A stretch of 54,787 bases of DNA from TMED26 sp042088965 (GTDB lineage Bacteria > Pseudomonadota > Alphaproteobacteria > Thalassobaculales > Thalassobaculaceae): the NCBI GenBank assembly GCA_042088965.1, contig JBELLC010000003.1:1-54787 (forward strand), in the 5' to 3' direction. The translations under genes and the position numbers were made by a program. Of this stretch, positions 33,661-42,347 are shown in pieces (position 1 is the first letter of the stretch; each line of letters opens with the position of its first letter). Below the pieces are notes generated by a model. It was given only the letters and a program-made list of their open reading frames with translations. It did not search any database and had not been told where the DNA came from.

Positions 33661-35028
33661 TCAGCGCAACGCGCTTAAAACCCCTTCATCACTAAGCAGT
33701 AAAACAGTTCCTTTGGCGATCACAGGCGGTACGAAGAACCTGCCGCGCATTTGAAGTTCGCCAATAAACGCGCCAGAATAGGGCGAGAAAGACAAAACCT
33801 TGCCCCGCGAGTCCACAGCCAGCAATCGATCACTGGCCAAGACCGGACCACGATATTTTATGACATCAATGCGTTCTTCTGGATCTTCAAACTTTGGCAA
33901 TGGGGTTACCCATCGAACCTGACCATTGGCTCTGGACAGACCGACAAGTTGTTGCGACACGGTGATGGTGAAAAGCATCTCACCCGCAAGCCAAGGCGGG
34001 TTTTCACCGCCAACGGATCGCTCCCAAACCCGCGCGCCTGTCTCCAAGTCGATTGCCAACATGCGCCCAGAAAGGCTGCTGACAAACACAATATCTTGAT
34101 CGACCACAGGATAGCTGCCAATCGCCGCCAATCCAGAAATGCCGCTGGCCGCGCGCGCCGTCGCAAGGCTATCGGACCAACTTGTCTGCCCATCGCCTAA
34201 ACGCAGAGCATAAAGCTCGCCCGAGGTATAGGGGATCAATGCCCATGGAGCTGCAATCGCCGCACTGGCACCGCCAAATACCGACGCCGCCTCGTCAAAG
34301 CCGCGATGCTGCCATAATAGCTGACCGTCAGCAGTCGCATAGGCGGCAGCACGATTATCGATTGTCATCACAATTACACGATCACCGACAACCACCGGGG
34401 CACCGCGAATAGGCCCCGCCGCATCGATCTGCCATAATACCCGGCCATTTTGGGCATCAAGGGCAGATAAAGCCCCATTGCCCTGGCCAAAATAAAGCAC
34501 CTGATTGGCATAGGCCAAGGCACCCGAAAATAACGGCACATCATCATCGGCAAAATCAGCGGCCCGTCGCCAAAGGCGGTCACCATTAGTCAATGCAAAA
34601 GCCGAGATATCACCGACAGCGTTGACAACAAAAACGTGATCATTGGCGATAATCGGTGTGGCAACAATCTTGGCGCGCTCACTTGAGCCTGCCCCGATGC
34701 TGCGTTGCCAAACTAAATTCGGAGCAGCACCGACAGCGATATGCTGCAAAGAATGCGCCGGATTGCCGCCAACTTGCGGCCAGGTTTTGTTCGCATAGGG
34801 TTGCGGCAGCGTAATCGGTTTCGCGGCCTGATCATCGTCTACCCGCAAGACTTTCTCGGCCATAAGTACCGAAATCCTCTTGCCTGGAAGGATAATATCT
34901 TTTTCAACTTCCCCAAAATAACCTGAGCCACAGGCCGTCAATAAGACACAACTGACAAGCATTATTGCCGTCCGCCACCGCCCTAAACGCGGTTTCGGTT
35001 GCCCCTCAGATTTGGGTGCGCGGATCAT
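33661..35028 (-). CDS. bamB: outer membrane assembly lipoprotein BamB-like beta-propeller
   Basis: A 455-residue PQQ-like beta-propeller lipoprotein of the BAM complex, which inserts beta-barrel proteins into the outer membrane. The N-terminus is positively charged, followed by a hydrophobic stretch and a lipobox (CVLLTACGSG), so the mature protein should start at that cysteine on the periplasmic side. Repeated propeller blades are visible as ALTNGDRLWRR, LDAQNGRVLWQIDAAGPIRG, YATADGQLLWQHRGFD and LETGARVWERSVGG. The gene overlaps yfgM by 4 bases and precedes der. Assignment rests on fold plus synteny; the E. coli protein is shorter (about 390 residues). Confidence 0.9.
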   Translation of the reverse strand: MIRAPKSEGQPKPRLGRWRTAIMLVSCVLLTACGSGYFGEVEKDIILPGKRISVLMAEKVLRVDDDQAAKPITLPQPYANKTWPQVGGNPAHSLQHIAVGAAPNLVWQRSIGAGSSERAKIVATPIIANDHVFVVNAVGDISAFALTNGDRLWRRAADFADDDVPLFSGALAYANQVLYFGQGNGALSALDAQNGRVLWQIDAAGPIRGAPVVVGDRVIVMTIDNRAAAYATADGQLLWQHRGFDEAASVFGGASAAIAAPWALIPYTSGELYALRLGDGQTSWSDSLATARAASGISGLAAIGSYPVVDQDIVFVSSLSGRMLAIDLETGARVWERSVGGENPPWLAGEMLFTITVSQQLVGLSRANGQVRWVTPLPKFEDPEERIDVIKYRGPVLASDRLLAVDSRGKVLSFSPYSGAFIGELQMRGRFFVPPVIAKGTVLLLSDEGVLSALR

Positions 35029-35678
35029 TTTTGCGGAAAGGCTTGCAGAATCTGCGTCGCCCGGGTGCGCAAACTTGTCGGGGTTGCAGCATCACTGACA
35101 AGATCCTGAAAAAGTGTCCGGGCGCCGTCAATATCGCCTGTTTTTAAGGCTAAGGCACCTTGCAACTCAATCGCCAGGGGTCGCCAAGATTGCCCCGCAG
35201 CGGCCAAGGGGGCGAGCCGTGCGGCGAGTTCTTCGGGAACGCCGCTGTCAATACCCGCCGAAACCGCCAGCAGGGTTGCCAAATCGCGCAACGATGGCCG
35301 ACTATCTTGGTTGTTGGCGATGACATTATAAGCGGCGATTGCGCCCTCTGTGTCACCAGCGGTCAATTTCGCACCGGCAGCGCGTAAGCGCGCCAAATCA
35401 GCGTAGCCATCTTGGCCATTCTGCGCGATCTCATCTAACGCCCCGATAGCGCCAAGTTTATCGCCCTCATCACCTGCTAAACCTGTCAGAGCAGCAGCGT
35501 ATTGATCGGCCGCAAGTGTCCGCTGGTTTTCGCTGTAATAACCCCAGTATTTGTAACCACCAACGCCGATCACAACAGCAAGCGCGGCGGCAATCAGCCA
35601 AGAGCCATATTTCCGCCACAACACGGCAGCGCGTTCTTGGCGCAGTTCCTCATCGACTTCATCGAATATATCCGCCAC
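35025..35678 (-). CDS. YfgM-like membrane-anchored TPR protein
   Basis: A 217-residue protein with a short cytoplasmic start (MADIFDEVDEELRQERAAVLWRKYG, in part). One transmembrane segment follows at about residues 27-46 (WLIAAALAVVIGVGGYKYW). The periplasmic domain has TPR-like repeats rich in alanine and ending GDIDGARTLFQDLVSDA. In E. coli the equivalent YfgM works with PpiD at the SecYEG translocon as a periplasmic chaperone. The order yfgM-bamB-der and the 4-base overlap with bamB support the identity. It is the first gene of the leftward operon; the 235-base region upstream, shared with a divergent DUF2794 gene, must contain its promoter. Confidence 0.88.
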   Translation of the reverse strand: MADIFDEVDEELRQERAAVLWRKYGSWLIAAALAVVIGVGGYKYWGYYSENQRTLAADQYAAALTGLAGDEGDKLGAIGALDEIAQNGQDGYADLARLRAAGAKLTAGDTEGAIAAYNVIANNQDSRPSLRDLATLLAVSAGIDSGVPEELAARLAPLAAAGQSWRPLAIELQGALALKTGDIDGARTLFQDLVSDAATPTSLRTRATQILQAFPQK

Positions 35679-35913
35679 GTTTCCGCTCCGCCTGCTGGTC
35701 TGTCAAATTAGAAAAATTGCGCTAGACCAATTGCTTTGCCTCGCTTGGCCACGCGCGATCACAACCTACATGGCCAAAAACCGGAAATCAAACCCGATCA
35801 TGACCAACAGACGCAATTACCACGAGAAATGCGTCATCTTTCGCTTTACCGATCCCGTATTTTGCGGAACACTCGTAATTTCCTTCGCGACCAAAGAGTG
35901 ACATATCTGCTTC

Positions 35914-36300
35914 ATGAGCAATTTGGTGAAATTATCACGAGCCCGGTCTAACACTGGACCAAATACAAGCGTCGTTAGCGGGTCAAATGCGGGCAAGAAA
36001 CATCGTCATTTCTTTTTCACACGTGTCGAATTAGGCCAATTGCTGAGCGTTTATTCCAGCCGGGTCGCCAGCGGTGAATGGCGTGATTATGCCATCGACC
36101 ACCGTGAAGACATGGCCATTTTTTCTATTTTCCGCCATACCCATGAAAACCCGCTTTTTGCGATTCATAAAACCCTCAAACGGGGTCATAATCGCCCCAG
36201 TTATGCTTTGTATAATGGTCCGCAGCGCCTCAAAACAGCCTCCAATTTAAGCGATATACTCGGCCATTTTGATAAATTACAACGGCTTGTTTCGGGTTAA
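35914..36300 (+). CDS. DUF2794 family protein
   Basis: A 128-residue protein of an alphaproteobacterial family of unknown function. The core is FFFTRVELGQLLSVYSSRVASGEWRDYAID (a region), with the family signature GEWRDYAIDHREDMAIFSIFR and then PLFAIHKTLKRG. There is no signal or membrane segment. The N-terminal 30 residues are variable and polar. The ATG at 35914 gives the usual length; no strong ribosome site is apparent. It is followed by three other small genes in the same direction. I know of no assigned biochemical role. Confidence 0.85.
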   Translation: MSNLVKLSRARSNTGPNTSVVSGSNAGKKHRHFFFTRVELGQLLSVYSSRVASGEWRDYAIDHREDMAIFSIFRHTHENPLFAIHKTLKRGHNRPSYALYNGPQRLKTASNLSDILGHFDKLQRLVSG

Positions 36301-36400
36301 AAAACACCCTGAATAGCGTCTCATAAAATATACTAAATCGCTTGCCCTAATCTATCTGTTCTTGTTATGTTCTCATTATGAGCGTGGGGAGCAAAATGCC

Positions 36401-36679
36401 GTGGGACGTTTTAAACAGTCACAAATCAGAGACCAAGACCAGCAACGCCAACCGGCAACTTTGGCCACCTTGCGTGATGCTGGTGTTGGTGTTTTTTGCT
36501 GGTGCAACCGTTGTGGCCATAATGCAGAAGCTGCGACAGCAATGCTGATTGCACAATTAGGCCCGCATTTCCCAGTTCCTGAAATTGGTGGTCAAATGCG
36601 TTGTAGCGCCTGTAATTCAAAGGATGTCTCAACCCGTCCCGCTTGGCCAAGTCAGGGGCAGATCACCCGCCACAGCTAA
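36401..36679 (+). CDS. small CxxC zinc-ribbon-like protein
   Basis: A 92-residue protein with two cysteine pairs that could bind one zinc ion: WCNRCGHNAE and MRCSACNSKDVSTRP. They are separated by a helix ending LGPHFPVPEIGG. This layout (WCxxCGH ... LGP..PVP..G..mrCs.C) recurs in small uncharacterised proteins of Rhodospirillales-type genomes, as far as I recall. I place the start at the GTG of 36401, which has GGGGAG nine bases upstream; a longer TTG-initiated frame is unlikely. Function unknown; nucleic-acid or protein binding are the usual roles of such ribbons. Confidence 0.72.
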   Translation: MGRFKQSQIRDQDQQRQPATLATLRDAGVGVFCWCNRCGHNAEAATAMLIAQLGPHFPVPEIGGQMRCSACNSKDVSTRPAWPSQGQITRHS

Positions 36680-36798
36680 AAACCTCACTTACAGAAAGAC
36701 TGGCACTTACCTTGCATAGGGCCCTTAACAGTCGAGCCGCAGGCGTTATTGAACAGCCCCAATCTCGTTTATATTTGATCGTATTAAGGTTGTGATAA

Positions 36799-37167
36799 AT
36801 GTCTTTGAAATGCCAAAAACGCATACAGCCACTGTGTTATCAACACGTTGTTGGCGTTGATATCGATCGGCGTGGCATGAAACGCTATAGCACGCCGCTA
36901 ACGGTGATTATTGGTAATACGCCCTATGTACCAACCAACTGGAGCCTTGGTGGCATTCGGATCAATGATTATCGCGGCTTACTTGAACTTGAAACAATGA
37001 TTGATGTCCGTGTCATCATTGCGAACAACGCCAACCATAAGTTTTTCAGGACGTCTGCCAAAATCATCAGATCGCAAAATGACAATGAAACGCTTGTTCT
37101 GGCTTTCACAGCGCTTGATGCGCTGGCCAAAAGCTGTTTGAGACAATATTCTGCGCAGGCGGCATGA
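36799..37167 (+). CDS. PilZ-domain cyclic-di-GMP-binding protein
   Basis: A 122-residue single-domain PilZ protein. The two-part c-di-GMP signature is present: RxxxR as RGMKR near residue 25, and D/NxSxxG as NWSLGG near residue 50. This is followed by beta-strands (LELETMIDVRVIIA, AKIIRSQNDNETLVLAF). Such stand-alone PilZ proteins are effectors that change motility, polysaccharide or cell-cycle behaviour when c-di-GMP rises. The partner is not visible here; no flagellar or polysaccharide genes are adjacent. ATG at 36799 has TAAGG about ten bases upstream. Confidence 0.85.
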   Translation: MSLKCQKRIQPLCYQHVVGVDIDRRGMKRYSTPLTVIIGNTPYVPTNWSLGGIRINDYRGLLELETMIDVRVIIANNANHKFFRTSAKIIRSQNDNETLVLAFTALDALAKSCLRQYSAQAA

Positions 37168-37245
37168 GATAAACAGTTTTGGGTATCTTGATAATGCCCG
37201 TCACCCTCTCCGCTTTTTACCAACGGCGTTACAGATGATGTCGAC

Positions 37246-37860
37246 ATGACCAAAGCCCCAGTTCACCTCCCAACCAGTCAGCAGGCTGCTGTCGCAAAGC
37301 CGCCCGCAAAAACGCCTGAAGAAACGCCTGAAGACGCGCCTGAAGACGCGCCGGCCGCGCCGCCAATAACCCGCTCGGACATGGGCCCCGCGCTTGGCCA
37401 AGAAGGTCCTGAATTCCTGAACTTGAAGCGCCGCAAGCCTGATGAGCGCGCAACCGAGATTGTCTCGCTTTTGCATAATGCTATTACCAACCCGGGCCGG
37501 TTGGATGGTACGACCGGGACCAATTATGGTGATTGGGTGCGCCTGGCGCATATCGAAATTCGCCGTGCCATTCGAGAAGCCGAAGCCAGTGTTGGTTTTC
37601 GCGAGCAAATGTCGGGCCGGCGGATTGGCAGCATTTTAGTGCGTTTGGGCTTTATGCTCTTGGCAGCCGCGGCATCTTTTTACGCCTTTTGGTTTGGAGT
37701 CGTTTTCATCGGCCAAACCTATGGCGTTATCTGGTCTGTGATCGCCACATTGACGGCGCTGGGATTGACCGTTGCGTTTATCATTGCAGGATTATATTTC
37801 AGTGCCAGTCCGCACGCTAAAGAAAGCGAGCGGGCGCGCAATCGTTACGGCAAAAACTAG
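37246..37860 (+). CDS. membrane protein with Pro/Glu-rich N-terminus, unknown function
   Basis: A 204-residue protein not recognised as a known family. Residues about 20-40 form a proline/acidic tract made of short repeats (TPEE, TPED, APED, APAAPP). Residues 60-125 are soluble and charged (RKPDERATEIVSLLHNAI, EIRRAIREAEASVGFRE). Two transmembrane helices follow at about 130-153 (SILVRLGFMLLAAAASFYAF) and 160-185. The tail is basic. The topology suggests an inner-membrane protein with a cytoplasmic N-terminal domain, and the Pro-rich linker hints at protein interaction. It is the last of the four small rightward genes. Confidence 0.75.
   Translation: MTKAPVHLPTSQQAAVAKPPAKTPEETPEDAPEDAPAAPPITRSDMGPALGQEGPEFLNLKRRKPDERATEIVSLLHNAITNPGRLDGTTGTNYGDWVRLAHIEIRRAIREAEASVGFREQMSGRRIGSILVRLGFMLLAAAASFYAFWFGVVFIGQTYGVIWSVIATLTALGLTVAFIIAGLYFSASPHAKESERARNRYGKN
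37312..37347 (+). repeat. 12-base tandem repeat, three copies, in coding sequence
   Basis: Units ACGCCTGAAGAA, ACGCCTGAAGAC and GCGCCTGAAGAC run head to tail and encode T/A-P-E-E/D. The repeat is in frame (12 bases equals four codons), so copy number can vary without breaking the gene. It builds the proline/acid-rich linker of the membrane protein. Confidence 0.85.
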
Positions 37861-37877
37861 CGATTTACGTTCGACAA

Positions 37878-37897
37878 TGGCCGCTTTATCGCGGCCA
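37878..37897 (+). terminator. hairpin between the membrane protein and SDR genes
   Basis: A perfect 7-bp stem TGGCCGC / GCGGCCA with loop TTTATC, 17 bases after the stop of the preceding gene and 23 bases before the SDR start. There is no T-tract, so an intrinsic terminator is doubtful; an mRNA 3'-end stem or an operator are alternatives. Confidence 0.35.
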
Positions 37898-37920
37898 AAC
37901 TACATAACAGGGATGAGAGA

Positions 37921-38712
37921 ATGGATTTAGGCTTGGCTGGAAAGCGTGCCGTGATCACCGGCGCTGGCGGCGGTATTGGTCGGCAAACCGCAGAACTTTT
38001 TGCTCGCGCTGGGGCGGCTGTTTATATCAACGATATTGACGCTGATGCGATTGATGCCGCCCGCGCCGACATTCCCGGCTTGGCAGGGACGGTAACTGAC
38101 ATGAGCGATAGCACCGCTATTGAAGGTTTTTTTAACCAAGCTGTCGCACATCTGGGTGGCCTGGATATTCTGGTCAATAATGTTGGTAGCGCGGGGCCAA
38201 CAGCTGGCGTCGAGGACGTCAGCTTAGAAGACTGGAACGCCTGCATGAACGTCAATGTCACCAGCACGTTTTTATGTATCAAATCTGCTGTCCCGCATTT
38301 ACGCAATGCCGGTGGCGGCTCGATTGTCAGCATGTCCTCTGCGGCTGGTAAATTTGGGTTTCCCCTGCGATCACCCTATGCCAGTGCGAAATGGGCCATT
38401 GTGGGGCTGACCCGCACCATTGCACTGGAGCTTGGCGGCGATAATATTCGCTGCAATTGTATTCAACCTGGCCCCGTTGAAGGCGACCGCATTAACCGAG
38501 TGATCCAGGCAAAAGCAGCCGCAGAAGGCCGGTCCGATAATGCCGTCCGTAATGAAACCGCTGCCATGACAGCGCTGCGCCGGTTTATCCCGCCGACCGA
38601 TATTTCTGCGCTAATCTTGTTTTTATGCAGCGAATATGGGGCCTCGATCACAGGCCAATCGCTCAGCGTTGATAGCGGTATGGAAGGCTATGGCCCGCTA
38701 AATAAAGATTGA
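37921..38712 (+). CDS. short-chain dehydrogenase/reductase (SDR)
   Basis: A 263-residue classical SDR. The cofactor motif TGAGGGIGRQTAELF is followed by an acidic residue at the end of strand 2 (INDIDADAI), suggesting NAD preference. NNVGSAGP corresponds to the NNAG motif. The catalytic triad is seen as Ser in SMSSAAGKFG and Tyr-Lys in YASAKWAIVG. The C-terminal segment GASITGQSLSVDSGMEGY resembles SDRs acting on sugar acids or hydroxyacids. The substrate is not determinable. It is convergent with the nucleoside hydrolase gene, with 19 bases between the stops. Confidence 0.92.
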   Translation: MDLGLAGKRAVITGAGGGIGRQTAELFARAGAAVYINDIDADAIDAARADIPGLAGTVTDMSDSTAIEGFFNQAVAHLGGLDILVNNVGSAGPTAGVEDVSLEDWNACMNVNVTSTFLCIKSAVPHLRNAGGGSIVSMSSAAGKFGFPLRSPYASAKWAIVGLTRTIALELGGDNIRCNCIQPGPVEGDRINRVIQAKAAAEGRSDNAVRNETAAMTALRRFIPPTDISALILFLCSEYGASITGQSLSVDSGMEGYGPLNKD

Positions 38713-38731
38713 GGCCAAAATTCATCGCACG

Positions 38732-39679
38732 CTAAAGAGAGCGCAATTGTTCGCCGAGGAAAGTGCGAAAATCATCTGCCTCAATTTCGAGGATAACCTG
38801 CGCATTGGCGCTTATGTCAGCTGCTGTGGTCACGTCCGTGACGTGACTGCGGCCCAACTGATCAGGGTTTACCGTTTCAATGGCAACCCGACACTTTTTA
38901 CAGCTAAACCATTCCGGATGGATCAAATAGGCAATCGCCAAGGCGTCATGGACAGGACGGCCGCACGGATCGCCATCAACACCGCCATTATAAACTGACA
39001 TCATGCCTGCTACCGCGCGTGTCACCGCCGTATCTGCCGCTGCCAATTGATCGACCCAGGCCCTGTCAACGCGGGCTTTATGGGTCACATCGAGGCCATG
39101 CATGACGATTGGAATGCCGCTTTCAAAGACGATCCGGGCAGCCTCGGGATCCACATAGAAATTAAATTCGGCATGCGCTGTGACATTTCCCGCCCCCGCC
39201 GCGCCCCCCATGAGCACAATGGCTTTCAGGCGCGCCATGACATCCGGTCGCTGGACGATTGCCAGTGCCAGATTGGTCAGCGGCCCGACCGCACAAATGG
39301 TCAATTGGTCAGGCTGCTGTGCCACCGCCGACAGAATGGCGGTTACCGCATGGCGTGCAGACGGCCGACCTCGGGGTGCAGGCAGTCCGCAGCCATCCAT
39401 GCCCGTTTCACCATGCACATGCGCGGCGTCCTCAAACGGCTTTAATAGCGGGCGCTGACACCCCCCAAAAATCGGAATATTTGGTCTTGCCGCCAAATCA
39501 CGCAGACGCCGTGCATTGCGTTCAGTTTGCGTCGCGGTAACATTTCCAGCAACCGTCGTGATGGCAACAATATCCAGTTCAGCAGGCACGGACATTGCCA
39601 GCAATAACGCCAACGCGTCATCAACCCCCGGATCACAGTCAATCAGCACAGGTTTTGGATTGCCCGTTGAAACAGACAT
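38732..39679 (-). CDS. inosine-uridine preferring nucleoside hydrolase family protein
   Basis: A 315-residue enzyme that hydrolyses the N-glycosidic bond of ribonucleosides, giving ribose and free base for salvage or catabolism. The calcium-binding signature DCDPGVDDALALLLA is near the N-terminus. Further markers are TTVAGNVTATQTERNARRL, ICAVGPLTNLALA, MGGAAGAGNVTAHAEFNFYVDPEAA (regions) and a late active-site His in PVHDALAIAYL. The ATG at 39679 has GGAGGAG upstream, whereas the longer open frame lacks a site. It is divergent from the sugar-acid dehydratase unit. Confidence 0.92.
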   Translation of the reverse strand: MSVSTGNPKPVLIDCDPGVDDALALLLAMSVPAELDIVAITTVAGNVTATQTERNARRLRDLAARPNIPIFGGCQRPLLKPFEDAAHVHGETGMDGCGLPAPRGRPSARHAVTAILSAVAQQPDQLTICAVGPLTNLALAIVQRPDVMARLKAIVLMGGAAGAGNVTAHAEFNFYVDPEAARIVFESGIPIVMHGLDVTHKARVDRAWVDQLAAADTAVTRAVAGMMSVYNGGVDGDPCGRPVHDALAIAYLIHPEWFSCKKCRVAIETVNPDQLGRSHVTDVTTAADISANAQVILEIEADDFRTFLGEQLRSL

Positions 39680-39780
39680 CGAACAAACTCCTCCGAAAGC
39701 ATCTCTTGCCAATAGGCTTTTACTGATCGCGCGATAATGCCATCATCACAAGGTCGAATTTACAATACAGGATCACTGCG

Positions 39781-41511
39781 ATGACCAAGAGCCCCGATAG
39801 TTTGCGCAGCAGCCGCTGGTTTGCGCCAGATGATATCCGCTCCTCCAGCCACCGTTCGCGGGCCATGCAAATGGGCTACGACCGCCAGGAATGGGATGGC
39901 AAGCCCGTTATCGCCATCATTAACACCTGGTCTGATATCAATCCCTGTCACGCGCATTTTAAGCACCGTGTTGAGGATGTAAAACGCGGTGTCTTGCAAG
40001 CAGGTGGTTTCCCCATTGAATTGCCGGCCCTCTCGCTCGCTGAGGTCTTTGTGAAGCCAACAACCATGCTTTATCGCAATATGCTGGCGATGGAGACAGA
40101 GGAACTCATCCGCTCACATCCCGCCGATGGGGTGGTGCTCATGGGGGGCTGTGATAAGACCACCCCGGGTTTGGTGATGGGCGCCATCAGTGCCGGCCTG
40201 CCGATGATTTTTATGCCCGCCGGGCCAATGTTGCGCGGCAATTATCGGGGCGAACATTTGGGCAGTGGTTCCGATGCCTGGAAGTATTGGGATGAACGCC
40301 GTGCTGGTGCGCTTTCCGATGCGGATTGGACCGGTGTTGAGGCAGGGATTGCGCGTTCCTATGGCCATTGCATGACCATGGGCACCGCGTCAACCATGAC
40401 CGCCATCACCGAGGCAATGGGCCTGACCTTGCCAGGTGGTAGCTCAATTCCTGCGCCTGACGCCAATCATATTCGCCTCGCCTCGGCCACGGGACGGCGC
40501 GCCGTTGACATGGTCTGGGAAGATCTCACCCCGCCTAAAGTTATCGACCAGCGGGCCGTTGACAATGCCCTTAAAGTCGCCATGGCCCTTGGCTGTTCGA
40601 CCAATGCCATCATCCATCTGATCGCCATGGCAAAACGCGCTGGGGTTCCGCTCAGCCTTGATGATTTTGATGCTATTAGCCGAGCCGTGCCGGTGATCGC
40701 CAATATCCGCCCCAGTGGCGAGACCTATTTGATGGAAGATTTTTTCTATGCAGGCGGTCTACGCGGCTTGATGGCGCAATTAGGGGATCGCCTTGATTTG
40801 GACGCCATGACCGTCACCGGCAAAAATCTTGGAGCCGGTTTGGACGGGGCAAAGGTCTTTAATGACGACGTTATCCGGCCCCTCAGCAATCCAGTTTATC
40901 ATGAAGGCTCGCTGGCGGTACTCCGCGGCAATTTGGCCCCTGGGGGGGCTGTTATCAAACCTGCTGCCTGTGCGTCAAAATTCCATGAGCATACCGGTCC
41001 TGCGCTGGTTTTTGACAGCTATGCCGATATGAAGGCAGCCGTTGACCGTGACGATCTGGAAGTTACTGGCGATCATGTTTTGGTCTTGCGCAATGCCGGT
41101 CCACAAGGCGGTCCGGGGATGCCTGAATGGGGGATGCTGCCAATCCCAAAAAAGCTGTTAAAGCAGGGTATTCGCGACATGGTGCGCTTGTCTGACGCGC
41201 GCATGAGTGGCACCAGCTATGGCGCCTGCATCCTGCACGCAGCGCCGGAATCCCATGTGGGCGGCCCCTTAGCCCTGCTGAAAACAGGTGACATGGTGCA
41301 GGTCAGCGTGGCCAACCGCAGCATTGATATGTTGATTGATGATGCTGAATTGGCCGCACGCAAAGCAGCCTGGCAAAAACCAGCCGAACATTATGCGCGC
41401 GGCTATGGCTATATTTTTGCGCGTCACATCAAACAGGCAGATGAAGGCTGTGATTTTGACTTCCTCGAGACCGATTTTGGTGCCGCTGTTCCTGAGCCCG
41501 CTATTTTTTAA
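39781..41511 (+). CDS. IlvD/EDD-family dehydratase, sugar-acid type
   Basis: A 576-residue iron-sulfur dehydratase converting a dihydroxy acid or sugar acid to a 2-keto-3-deoxy acid. Iron-sulfur cysteines occur in INPCHAHF, MGGCDKTTPG and YGHCMTMGTAST. The downstream block ALGCSTNAIIHL and the C-terminal RLSDARMSGTSYGACILH are family signatures. The start (RSSRWFAPDDIRSSSHRSRAMQMGY, a region) and the length resemble L-arabonate/D-xylonate dehydratases more than biosynthetic IlvD, so a role in sugar-acid catabolism is favoured. The RraA-like gene starts 9 bases downstream, and an aminotransferase gene follows, forming an operon. Confidence 0.92.
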   Translation: MTKSPDSLRSSRWFAPDDIRSSSHRSRAMQMGYDRQEWDGKPVIAIINTWSDINPCHAHFKHRVEDVKRGVLQAGGFPIELPALSLAEVFVKPTTMLYRNMLAMETEELIRSHPADGVVLMGGCDKTTPGLVMGAISAGLPMIFMPAGPMLRGNYRGEHLGSGSDAWKYWDERRAGALSDADWTGVEAGIARSYGHCMTMGTASTMTAITEAMGLTLPGGSSIPAPDANHIRLASATGRRAVDMVWEDLTPPKVIDQRAVDNALKVAMALGCSTNAIIHLIAMAKRAGVPLSLDDFDAISRAVPVIANIRPSGETYLMEDFFYAGGLRGLMAQLGDRLDLDAMTVTGKNLGAGLDGAKVFNDDVIRPLSNPVYHEGSLAVLRGNLAPGGAVIKPAACASKFHEHTGPALVFDSYADMKAAVDRDDLEVTGDHVLVLRNAGPQGGPGMPEWGMLPIPKKLLKQGIRDMVRLSDARMSGTSYGACILHAAPESHVGGPLALLKTGDMVQVSVANRSIDMLIDDAELAARKAAWQKPAEHYARGYGYIFARHIKQADEGCDFDFLETDFGAAVPEPAIF

Positions 41512-41520
41512 AGGTGTGTC

Positions 41521-42255
41521 ATGACCGATATGAACGCTGATCTCCGTGCCACCCTTGCGGTGGTTAGCACAGCCACACTGTGTACAGCGATGTTTAAGCA
41601 CGGTTTACGCAATCAGTTTTTGCAAAATGTTCACCCCTTAGCAGCACCGCCTGGCGGCGCCAACATGGTTGGGCCTGCCTATACCCTGCGCTATATTCCC
41701 GCCCGCGAAGACCTCAACAGCTTAGCTGTTTTTGAGGACCCAGCGCATCCGCAACGCGCAGCGATTGAGCAGTGCCCGCGCGGCGCTGTGATGGTGATTG
41801 ACAGCCGCAAAGACGCTCGTGCGGCATCTGCGGGATCTATATTGGTAACACGGTTGATGATGCGCGGCGGTGCTGGCATTGTTACCGATGGCGGCTTTCG
41901 GGATGCACCAGAAATCGCAGAGCTGGCAATGCCAAGCTATCATCAACGGCCTTCTGCCCCGACCAATCTGACCTTGCATCAAGCCATTGCCATTGATGCG
42001 CCCATCGCCTGCGCGGATGTCGCTGTTTTTCCCGGCGATATTATGGTCGGTGACCGAGAGGGCGTGGCCGTTATTCCCGCGCATATGGCCGCCGACATTG
42101 CCGCTGAAGCAACCGATATGACCGCCTTTGAAGATTTTGTGACCGAAAAGGTTCAGGCAGGTGCCAGCATCGTCGGTCTTTACCCACCAACCGATCCAAA
42201 AACCAAAGAAGAATTCGCCCAGTGGCAAGCGCGGCATGAGGGCGCAGATAAATAG
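41521..42255 (+). CDS. RraA-family aldolase/decarboxylase
   Basis: A 244-residue member of the RraA/HMG-aldolase family. Metal-dependent members cleave 4-hydroxy-2-oxoacids to pyruvate plus an aldehyde or oxoacid, or decarboxylate oxaloacetate; others inhibit RNase E. The active-site stretch TDGGFRDAPEI (with the Arg-Asp pair) and the C-terminal GDIMVGDREGVAVIP are present. Those residues mark the enzymatic class rather than the RNase E inhibitor. Its position 9 bases after the dehydratase, with an AAAGG site, suggests it cleaves the keto acid made by that enzyme. Confidence 0.9.
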   Translation: MTDMNADLRATLAVVSTATLCTAMFKHGLRNQFLQNVHPLAAPPGGANMVGPAYTLRYIPAREDLNSLAVFEDPAHPQRAAIEQCPRGAVMVIDSRKDARAASAGSILVTRLMMRGGAGIVTDGGFRDAPEIAELAMPSYHQRPSAPTNLTLHQAIAIDAPIACADVAVFPGDIMVGDREGVAVIPAHMAADIAAEATDMTAFEDFVTEKVQAGASIVGLYPPTDPKTKEEFAQWQARHEGADK

Positions 42256-42347
42256 CCCCCCGTGCGCGCATAAACGCTTTGCAATGCGCAACAATTGGCA
42301 GATCATTCTGTCGTCTTGACCCGCAATTTAACCCCAAGAGGCCTATC

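Noticed and set aside
35736..35951. 71-codon rightward open frame between yfgM and DUF2794
   Set aside because: Composition is basic and random-looking, there is no ribosome site, and it overlaps the DUF2794 start in another frame.
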